From Candidatus Saccharimonadota bacterium (GTDB taxonomy: Bacteria > Patescibacteriota > Saccharimonadia > Saccharimonadales > JAGQNJ01): a stretch of 19,988 nucleotides of DNA. Below the pieces are notes generated by a model. It saw nothing but the letters and a program-made list of their open reading frames with translations, ran no database searches and had not been told where the DNA came from. Made by a program: the position numbers and the translations under genes. Of this stretch, positions 16,073 to 19,988 are shown piece after piece; within the stretch, counting starts at the first letter, position 1; each line of letters begins with the position of its first letter. The stretch spans positions 1 to 19,988 of the forward strand of contig JAGQNJ010000008.1 of assembly GCA_020428115.1 (NCBI GenBank), read 5' to 3'.

Positions 16073-16534
16073 ATGGAACGAACACTTATTATCGCAAAAC
16101 CAGATGCTATACAGCGCGGACTCGTCGGCGAAATAGTCAAGCGCTTCGAGCAAAAAGGTCTTAAACTCATTGGACTCAAAATGATCCAACTAGACGACGT
16201 TAAGCTCGATGGTCACTATGCCGAACATATCGACAAGCCATTTTATGCTGATCTAGCAGAGTACATGAAAAGCTCACCAGTAGTCGTAATGGCTTGGGAA
16301 GGGTATGAGTGTATCAATTCTGTGCGTATCATTGTTGGCTCAACCAACCCGCGGCAAGCTGATGCAGGCACAATTAGGGGTGATTTTGCGATTGGACAAG
16401 GTAGAAACCTGGTACATGCCTCCGATGGTAAAGAAAGTGGCGAGCGAGAAGTCGCACACTTCTTTGGTGCAGATGAGCTTATGACATACGACAAGTCTGA
16501 GTACATGCACGTCTATAACCAAGACGAGCGCTAG
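16073..16534 (+). CDS. ndk: Nucleoside diphosphate kinase
   Basis: A 153-residue enzyme that transfers phosphate from ATP to nucleoside diphosphates through a phosphohistidine, balancing the NTP and dNTP pools. The N-terminal MERTLIIAKPDAIQRGLVG is diagnostic. The active-site His is His115 in NLVHASD, preceded by GTIRGDFAIGQGRN and followed by the usual acidic residues (GKESGEREVAHFF). The start is ATG 16073, six bases after CAGGAG; the frame also runs upstream to GTG 16058, which would overlap the ribosome site. Length is about ten residues above the usual 140-145, mainly at the C-terminus. Organisms with reduced genomes that salvage nucleotides often retain this gene. Confidence 0.96.
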   Translation: MERTLIIAKPDAIQRGLVGEIVKRFEQKGLKLIGLKMIQLDDVKLDGHYAEHIDKPFYADLAEYMKSSPVVVMAWEGYECINSVRIIVGSTNPRQADAGTIRGDFAIGQGRNLVHASDGKESGEREVAHFFGADELMTYDKSEYMHVYNQDER

Positions 16535-16536
16535 GC

Positions 16537-16542
16537 TATACT
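16537..16542 (+). promoter_or_regulatory. -10 element before tRNA-Arg
   Basis: TATACT starts three bases after the ndk stop and predicts a transcript start near 16549, about ten bases before the mature tRNA end. The -35 would lie inside ndk and is not distinct. Confidence is limited for that reason. Confidence 0.4.
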
Positions 16543-16558
16543 GTACTTGTTCTGACAC

Positions 16559-16633
16559 GCCCCCATAGCTCAATGGATAGAGCAATTCCGTCCTAAGGAA
16601 AAGATATACGTTCGAATCGTATTGGGGGTACCA
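16559..16633 (+). tRNA. tRNA-Arg (anticodon CCU)
   Basis: A complete cloverleaf: acceptor GCCCCCA paired with TGGGGGT, D-arm GCTC/GAGC, anticodon arm with loop GTCCTAA (anticodon CCT in DNA, reading AGG), T-arm ATACG-TTCGAAT-CGTAT, discriminator A and an encoded CCA at 16631-16633. The outermost anticodon-stem pair is an A-A mismatch. The encoded CCA means that the end need not be added by a nucleotidyltransferase. Confidence 0.95.
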
Positions 16634-16650
16634 TACTTTGGCTTTATTCC

Positions 16651-16659
16651 TGGTACAAT
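16651..16659 (+). promoter_or_regulatory. Extended -10 promoter of the PH-domain gene
   Basis: TGG followed by TACAAT ends at 16659. The base seven positions on, 16666, is the A of an in-frame ATG, predicting a leaderless mRNA. An upstream ATG at 16660 falls immediately after the hexamer and would not be transcribed from this promoter. No good -35 is seen. Confidence 0.5.
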
Positions 16660-16665
16660 ATGGTT

Positions 16666-17235
16666 ATGGCTGAAACGTCCAACAAAAACAAGCCAGATAA
16701 GCTGTTCAAAGACCAATTTGATGACGAAGAAGTCCTCTACGTATTCCGCAAGCACCCAATTGTGATGCGCAAGGGGCTCGTTTTGGCTTGTTTTGCGGTG
16801 TTACTCGGTACAGTCCCAGCGCTTATTAAGCCAGAGATGTCTTACTTCTTCGGCGGGCTAGCCGCGGGTTTTGTGCTCGCATTTGTAGTGTTTTTTCCCT
16901 CATGGATCAGTTGGTATTACAGCGTGTACATCGTGACCAACCAGCGACTCATACAGATTACTCGCAAGGGTTTGTTCCACAAGACAGTGGTGGACATGAA
17001 TCTTGATCAAATACAATCGATGAACTATCAGGTCGCCGGATTTCAAGCAACCATGCTGGGATTTGGTACAATAATGATACAAACCTACATGGGTGACCTG
17101 ATTATTCACGAAGTACATCACCCCGAGAAGGTTCAGAAAAAAATTGCCATGGTTCTGCGCGACCAGGGTATCAGTGCAAAAATATTAACAGCGCGACCAG
17201 AGGAACAAGAAGAGGGCAATGAAGAAATTTATTAA
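16666..17235 (+). CDS. PH-domain (bPH2/YdbT-type) membrane protein
   Basis: A 189-residue membrane protein. After a basic hydrophilic start there is FRKHPIVMRKGLVL, then two hydrophobic segments (about residues 34-52 and 58-80), and a bacterial pleckstrin-homology domain with the hallmark YIVTNQRLIQITRKGLFHKTVVDMNLDQI (shown in pieces: YIVTNQRLIQI, then the DLDQIQS-like MNLDQIQSMN), ending with a MIQTYMGDLIIHEV strand. This is the DUF304/bPH2 architecture. The molecular function of the family is unclear; a membrane-stress or envelope role is usual. I chose ATG 16666 over 16660 from the promoter position. It overlaps the next gene by 17 bases, so the two proteins are probably made together. 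Confidence 0.85.
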   Translation: MAETSNKNKPDKLFKDQFDDEEVLYVFRKHPIVMRKGLVLACFAVLLGTVPALIKPEMSYFFGGLAAGFVLAFVVFFPSWISWYYSVYIVTNQRLIQITRKGLFHKTVVDMNLDQIQSMNYQVAGFQATMLGFGTIMIQTYMGDLIIHEVHHPEKVQKKIAMVLRDQGISAKILTARPEEQEEGNEEIY

Positions 17236-18307
17236 AAAGGCACACAAAAAAGCACACCAAAAGGGCGAAGCGCTTGTTGAGGCGGCGCGCCAGAGTCAGC
17301 AGCCAGCAGAACCGCCCAAGACTGTTCCGCGTATCACTAACAAAACCGTCGAAGAACACCGCGATGAAGTGCTCTCATCTGCCAAGAAGTACATCTATCC
17401 ATTGCAGCATTCTAAGCACAAAATCGTGCTTATTTCTGTGTCGATATTTATTGCAACGCTCATCGCGTTCTTTACCTATTGCACGCTTGCTTTGTACAAA
17501 TTCCAGGGGTCATCCACATTTCTATATAAAGTAACTCAGGTAATTCCGTTTCCGGTTGCGCGCATTGGTGGCGACTTCGTGGCATACGAAAATTATCTAT
17601 TCGAACTGCGCAGATACATGCATTATTACGAGACACAGCAGCAACTCGATCTTAATAGTGAGTCAGGGCAGCAACAACTGGATGATTTCAAAAAGCGGGC
17701 TCTCGAGAAGGTGATTAACTTCGCCTACATCAAGGAGTTGGCGAAACAGAATAATATAACTGTTAGTGATCAGGAGGTTGAGACTCAGATCGAGCTACTA
17801 CGCACACAGAACCGACTTGGCAGCGGGGACAAGGTGTTCGAAGAAGTTCTGAAGGACTACTTCGGCTGGTCTAGAGCCGATTTCAAACGCTATCTTGAAC
17901 AAGAAATGCTAACCCAAAAGGTGATAGCAGCACTCGATACCCAGACACAGGATCAGGCAGTGCAGGCAGAGCTACAACTCCAGCAGGGAGCTGATTTTGC
18001 GGCAGTAGCCAAGGAGTTTTCAGACGACCTTACAAGCAAGGACAACGGGGGTGATATGGGTTTTTGGATCGACAAAACCAACCGAGACTTAGCACCACAG
18101 GCAACGGATGTACTATTTACCATGCAACCTGGACAGGTCTCGCCAATCATCAACACTGGGTATAGCCTGGAGATCTTCAAACTGCTCGAAAAGAAGGACG
18201 ACAAGGTGCGCGCTGCACGCATACTGTTCAACTTCAACGACATTAGCAGCTATATCAACGATCTCAAAGAGCAGCAGCCCGCCCGCGCATACATCACCAC
18301 CCAGTAA
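17219..18307 (+). CDS. Membrane-anchored peptidyl-prolyl cis-trans isomerase (PpiC/SurA-like parvulin)
   Basis: A 362-residue protein. A very basic cytoplasmic N-terminus (about residues 1-66) precedes one transmembrane helix (about 68-91). Then comes an extracytoplasmic chaperone-like helical region of the SurA_N type (about 115-245, with ITVSDQEVETQIELLRTQN) and a parvulin domain (about 250-340) containing GADFAAVAKEFSDD, GGDMGFW and MQPGQVSPII. This layout resembles membrane-anchored PrsA or PpiD, which fold exported proteins. AGAGGG at about 17211-17216 gives the ribosome site inside the preceding gene. A likely role is folding secreted or surface proteins, possibly including those of the pilus system; that link is inference. 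After the stop there is a hairpin-rich stretch. Confidence 0.92.
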   Translation: MKKFIKKAHKKAHQKGEALVEAARQSQQPAEPPKTVPRITNKTVEEHRDEVLSSAKKYIYPLQHSKHKIVLISVSIFIATLIAFFTYCTLALYKFQGSSTFLYKVTQVIPFPVARIGGDFVAYENYLFELRRYMHYYETQQQLDLNSESGQQQLDDFKKRALEKVINFAYIKELAKQNNITVSDQEVETQIELLRTQNRLGSGDKVFEEVLKDYFGWSRADFKRYLEQEMLTQKVIAALDTQTQDQAVQAELQLQQGADFAAVAKEFSDDLTSKDNGGDMGFWIDKTNRDLAPQATDVLFTMQPGQVSPIINTGYSLEIFKLLEKKDDKVRAARILFNFNDISSYINDLKEQQPARAYITTQ

Positions 18308-18450
18308 TTGCCCGCCCGCGTACTCTCGTTCTACTCGAGATGCCAGCGTCGTATGCTCGAAACTATGAGGTAGTTTCTGTGCGTGCTCCTTGTCTACGAA
18401 CCGGCCCTTTGGGGCTACCCGGTTCTAATCGCAAGCGAACTTGCCCAAAC
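18308..18450. other. Hairpin-rich non-coding stretch between the parvulin and tRNA-Asp
   Basis: No gene is seen here. Three clear inverted repeats stand in about 90 bases: GAAACTA/TAGTTTC (18359-18377, 5-base loop), GAACCGG/CCGGTTC with an inner CCC/GGG (18398-18425), and GCAAG/CTTGC with a four-base loop (18431-18444). A weaker TCTCG/CGAGA pair lies near 18323-18340. None is followed by a clean T-run on the + strand, so they are not plain terminators. They may form the structured 3' end of the parvulin mRNA or of an RNA from either strand. Confidence 0.45.
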
Positions 18451-18474
18451 TAAAAAACCTACCACAAGGGTAGG
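18451..18474 (-). terminator. Rho-independent terminator of tRNA-Asp (- strand)
   Basis: Read on the - strand, CCTACC and GGTAGG pair around a short loop and run directly into six Ts (the A-run at plus 18452-18457). It begins about ten bases after the CCA end of tRNA-Asp. Flanking AAACTAA/TTAGTTT arms lengthen the stem. The + strand side (ATTCTTAGTTT) is moderately T-rich, so it might also stop parvulin transcripts. Confidence 0.75.
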
Positions 18475-18484
18475 ATTCTTAGTT

Positions 18485-18562
18485 TGGCGGGCCCGACCGG
18501 ATTCGAACCGGCGATCTCCTCCGTGACAGGGAGGCGTGTTAGGCCAACTACACCACGGGCCC
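18485..18562 (-). tRNA. tRNA-Asp (anticodon GUC)
   Basis: On the - strand: acceptor GGGCCCG/CGGGCCC, D-arm GTGT...ACAC, anticodon arm CCTCC-CTGTCAC-GGAGG (anticodon GTC in DNA), T-arm GCCGG-TTCGAAT-CCGGT with one G-U, discriminator G and an encoded CCA at 18487-18485. It is the last element of a transcript that appears to start about 200 bases upstream, at a strong promoter. Confidence 0.96.
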
Positions 18563-18765
18563 TCGTCTGACCTTTGCGCCGTGTCAGCCTGCTTGCCAGC
18601 ACAGCCGGCAACTCTTCTGCCACTTTTGGCGCATAAACCGATTTTTACCTGCGATGCTCACGTCGCCGTATATTTAATACGGCTTGTTCCGCTTCTCGGT
18701 AAGAAATCGGCTCCTGCATCCAAACGCAAAGGTCAGCGCGCTCGGTGCAGTTGCTTTAAAGAACA
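18563..18765 (-). ncRNA. Candidate structured RNA forming the leader of tRNA-Asp
   Basis: This 200-base stretch has no convincing reading frame but strong potential structure. CTGACCTTTGCG (18567-18578) and CGCAAAGGTCAG (18725-18736) are a perfect 12-bp inverted repeat enclosing 146 bases. Inside, 18638-18649 pairs with 18698-18710 over 12 bp with one bulged G, and encloses a 7-bp hairpin with arms GCCGTAT/ATACGGC (18665-18683). Two smaller hairpins follow within the outer stem: 18593-18611 (TTGCC/GGCAA) and 18619-18630 (GCCA/TGGC). A GATGC/GCATC match (18653-18657 with 18716-18720) crosses the inner helix and could form a pseudoknot. A good - strand promoter starts transcription near 18765 and the tRNA-Asp terminator ends it. 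I see no signatures of tmRNA, RNase P RNA or SRP RNA. Strand is inferred from the promoter. Confidence 0.5.
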
Positions 18766-18771
18766 GATGTG

Positions 18772-18800
18772 ATGATAGCAATTTCTGTTGCAAAAAGCAA
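18772..18800 (-). promoter_or_regulatory. Promoter of the structured RNA and tRNA-Asp transcript
   Basis: On the - strand TTGCTT (plus 18795-18800) and TATCAT (plus 18772-18777) are separated by exactly 17 bp, and TGC before the -10 makes it extended. The predicted start is near plus base 18765. It is back to back with the promoter of the + strand gene at 18854. Confidence 0.6.
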
Positions 18801-18818
18801 TAAGCAGAAACAATACTA

Positions 18819-18847
18819 TTTACAAATCATCAAGCTTATGCTAATAT
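18819..18847 (+). promoter_or_regulatory. Promoter of the small gene at 18854
   Basis: TTTACA (18819-18824), 17-bp spacer, then TAATAT (18842-18847) preceded by TGC as an extended -10. The base seven positions after the hexamer is 18854, the A of the start codon. This is the best-supported leaderless start in the window because both promoter elements and the spacing are good. Confidence 0.65.
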
Positions 18848-18853
18848 ATAATC

Positions 18854-19222
18854 ATGACCGTAACAGAAACACAAATTGCAAACATACAACCAACACCCAA
18901 TCTACCAACAGGTAGGCCAGAGGGTGCGTATCCCCACGAAGCGATCGATAAGATTAAGGCAGGCATGCTCGGTGCGACAGCTCTAAATACAGAGGTACAA
19001 GTACCCACTGATGCTACTGAGAACGTAGCATCGCCAACACCAAAAGAGCATATTGACGCTGCGCTTGTACAGCACTTTGGTGACCGAATTGCAGAGCGCC
19101 GGGAACGCCAGATGGGGCAGACAGATGCAGTTGCTGCTGCACGAGCTCCGCATGTCGAGCAATCGCACACGGCTTCTCGCCAGAGTGTAGCGCGCCGCGA
19201 ACTCATGGCACAGACGCGGTAG
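18854..19222 (+). CDS. Small hydrophilic protein of unknown function
   Basis: A 122-residue protein that I do not recognise. It is hydrophilic, without cysteine, signal peptide or membrane segment. The N-terminal third is Pro/Thr-rich and probably disordered (NIQPTPNLPTGRPEG). The C-terminal half has two probable helices, HIDAALVQHFGDRIAERRERQ and SRQSVARRELMAQ (the first given here as one 21-residue-scale helix around residues 74-95). There is no ribosome site; the promoter places the transcript start on the ATG, so the message is probably leaderless. It is followed after nine bases by another small unknown gene. Reading frames of this length can be spurious, but the strong promoter, the full-length frame and the neighbour spacing argue for a real gene. 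Confidence 0.65.
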   Translation: MTVTETQIANIQPTPNLPTGRPEGAYPHEAIDKIKAGMLGATALNTEVQVPTDATENVASPTPKEHIDAALVQHFGDRIAERRERQMGQTDAVAAARAPHVEQSHTASRQSVARRELMAQTR

Positions 19223-19231
19223 GTTGCTGCG

Positions 19232-19501
19232 ATGGCTGAGTACGAATCTCAATCACGCGCGCCAGAACCAGAAACTGGCTCTGATCACGACGCGTTTTTG
19301 GAACATCCAGACATGCCGCATGATGGGTCTGATTCGCCACGTCCAGCGCCAGAACATCTCCAGCAGTTTAGTGATGGGCTCGCAAAGCTGGATCCGGAGC
19401 GTCGGGCCCGGATTGATAAACGCGTGCAGGATTTTATCGAGCAAAACCCCCACAAACCAGATACAGATAAAGGCTCCGAAAACTCAGATAACGAGCAGTG
19501 A
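19232..19501 (+). CDS. Small acidic protein of unknown function
   Basis: An 89-residue, strongly acidic protein rich in Glu, Asp and Pro, with no membrane segment and no cysteine. Most of it looks disordered (SRAPEPETGSDHDAF, PHKPDTDKGSENSDNEQ); a single likely helix runs over LQQFSDGLAKLDPERRARI and the residues after it. It begins nine bases after the preceding small gene, so the pair is probably an operon, although the ribosome site is poor (only AGG at 19221-19223). No family is recognised. The two share a composition of Pro-rich tails plus one charged helix, which may mean a common partner, but that is a guess. Confidence 0.6.
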   Translation: MAEYESQSRAPEPETGSDHDAFLEHPDMPHDGSDSPRPAPEHLQQFSDGLAKLDPERRARIDKRVQDFIEQNPHKPDTDKGSENSDNEQ

Positions 19502-19507
19502 GCTATC

Positions 19508-19516
19508 TGGTACAAT
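19508..19516 (+). promoter_or_regulatory. Extended -10 promoter of tRNA-Thr
   Basis: TGG followed by TACAAT ends at 19516, predicting a start near 19523, six bases before the mature tRNA. It is nearly the same nonamer as the one before the PH-domain gene. The -35 would lie in the end of the preceding gene and is not distinct. Confidence 0.55.
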
Positions 19517-19528
19517 AGGTTTCGTTAC

Positions 19529-19604
19529 GCCACCTTAGCTCAGTTGGTAGAGCGACACATTCGTAACGTGTAGGTCAGCAGTTCGATCCTGCTAGGTGGC
19601 TCCA
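19529..19604 (+). tRNA. tRNA-Thr (anticodon CGU)
   Basis: Complete cloverleaf: acceptor GCCACCT/AGGTGGC, D-arm GCTC/GAGC, anticodon arm ACACA-TTCGTAA-CGTGT (anticodon CGT in DNA, reading ACG), T-arm AGCAG-TTCGATC-CTGCT, discriminator T and encoded CCA at 19602-19604. Confidence 0.96.
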
Positions 19605-19608
19605 CGTC

Positions 19609-19680
19609 AGAATCCGTTTCGATCTTCCAGGACTTTGGAAACTAAATGTCCAAAGTCTTCGTAAGATCTACTGCGATTCT
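19609..19680. repeat. Long interrupted hairpin between tRNA-Thr and tRNA-Gly
   Basis: Three nested inverted repeats share one axis: AGAATC/GATTCT (19609-19614 with 19675-19680), GATCTT/AAGATC (19621-19626 with 19663-19668) and GACTTTGG/CCAAAGTC (19631-19638 with 19650-19657), with an 11-base loop. They are separated by 6x6 and 4x5 internal loops, giving 20 pairs in one rod-like stem. No T-run follows, so it is not a simple terminator. It may be a processing signal in a tRNA-Thr/tRNA-Gly transcript or a small RNA. A short CCTTT/AAAGG hairpin follows at 19682-19698. Confidence 0.5.
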
Positions 19681-19731
19681 TCCTTTACCCCACAAAGGAT
19701 TACCTTTGCGAGGACCCCAATGATACACCCT

Positions 19732-19806
19732 GCGGGTGTCGTATAACGGCTATTATGTGGCCTTCCCAAGGCCGAGACGAGGGTTCGACTCCCTCCATCC
19801 GCACCA
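19732..19806 (+). tRNA. tRNA-Gly (anticodon CCC)
   Basis: Cloverleaf with acceptor GCGGGTG/CATCCGC (one G-U), the GTATAACGGCTATTAT D-arm common to tRNA-Gly(CCC), anticodon arm TGGCC-TTCCCAA-GGCCG (anticodon CCC), T-arm GAGGG-TTCGACT-CCCTC, discriminator A and encoded CCA at 19804-19806. No promoter is obvious just upstream, so it may be co-transcribed with tRNA-Thr. Confidence 0.93.
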
Positions 19807-19902
19807 GGTTTGTTTAATTGTTCCTCCTGCACCTCATAAGATTTGCTTCACTAGGTTGTTATAGCGAACTTAAACCACTGGACTAGAGAGCAGGCAAAGC
19901 TC

Positions 19903-19908
19903 TATACT
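19903..19908 (+). promoter_or_regulatory. -10 element before the last gene
   Basis: TATACT lies 13 bases before the ATG at 19922 and predicts a start near 19915, leaving a leader of about seven bases with no ribosome site. No clear -35 is seen. The gap 19807-19921 otherwise holds nothing I recognise. Confidence 0.4.
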
Positions 19909-19921
19909 AGTACGAAGACTT

Positions 19922-19988
19922 ATGCATATCCCAAAAAAGTATATCCATGATCGACTCGTGCTATTGCTGCTAACAGTTAATAGCTTCT
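19922..19988 (+). CDS. N-terminus of a predicted membrane protein (partial)
   Basis: The frame from ATG 19922 is open to the window edge (22 codons): MHIPKKYIHDRLVLLLLTVN and a few more residues. A short basic, His-containing cytoplasmic start runs straight into a Leu-rich hydrophobic segment, as in the first helix of an integral membrane protein. I believe similar starts occur in short membrane proteins of Saccharibacteria, but this is from memory and the fragment is too short to name. The TATACT element just upstream supports a real start here. Confidence 0.55.
   Translation, partial: MHIPKKYIHDRLVLLLLTVNSF

Noticed and set aside
18536..18772. 78-residue open frame on the + strand
   Set aside because: It begins inside tRNA-Asp and runs through the paired arms of the structured RNA; its composition looks random.
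19224..19538. 104-residue open frame on the + strand overlapping the acidic protein
   Set aside because: It runs into tRNA-Thr, and the other frame (19232-19501) ends before the tRNA promoter, which is a better gene arrangement.
1..19988. CRISPR array or insertion sequence
   Set aside because: No regularly spaced repeats, no transposase and no terminal inverted repeats with target duplications were found.

Overview
The window looks like a piece of a Candidate Phyla Radiation (Patescibacteria) genome, most likely a Candidatus Saccharibacteria (TM7) relative. The evidence is a compact type IV pilus (T4P) locus without an outer-membrane secretin (PilQ), many short proteins of unknown function, very tight gene packing, tRNA genes with encoded CCA ends, and TGA used as an ordinary stop codon (so not the SR1/Gracilibacteria code). 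The taxonomic call rests on gene content and protein style, not on a marker tree.

Layout. 1-197 is the end of an unknown gene, closed by a terminator hairpin. 424-3433 holds a small single-span membrane protein overlapping an 829-residue secreted or surface protein. 3584-10366 is the T4P assembly operon on the + strand: pilM, pilN, pilO, a small membrane protein in the usual pilP position, pilB (extension ATPase), pilT (retraction ATPase) and pilC (platform). 10466-15075 is the pilin section: a pilin, the prepilin peptidase pilD, three more prepilin-like proteins with ATGA-overlapping starts and a PilX/GspK-like last member. A XerC/D-type tyrosine recombinase runs convergently on the - strand (15068-15988) and its stop codon overlaps the end of the pilin operon. 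Next come ndk, tRNA-Arg(CCU), a PH-domain membrane protein overlapping a membrane-anchored parvulin (SurA/PpiC-like), a hairpin-rich gap, tRNA-Asp(GUC) on the - strand with a long, highly structured leader, two unknown small proteins, tRNA-Thr(CGU), a long intergenic hairpin, tRNA-Gly(CCC), and the start of a predicted membrane protein cut by the window edge.

Working together: PilD cleaves and matures the prepilins. PilC with the cytoplasmic PilM ring and the PilN/PilO membrane pair forms the inner machine. PilB extends and PilT retracts the fibre. The four accessory prepilin-like proteins probably form a priming or tip complex, and the large secreted protein may be a surface or tip adhesin (inference). 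Such a retractile pilus fits the host-attachment lifestyle known for Saccharibacteria.

The most unusual signals are non-coding. First, the roughly 200-nt leader of tRNA-Asp contains a 12-bp closing helix, a second 12-bp helix with one bulge and several hairpins, and looks like an unassigned structured RNA with its own promoter. Second, an extended -10 motif (TGN followed by a TATAAT-like hexamer) recurs before many genes, and for several of them the predicted transcription start falls on or next to the A of the start codon, pointing to leaderless mRNAs.
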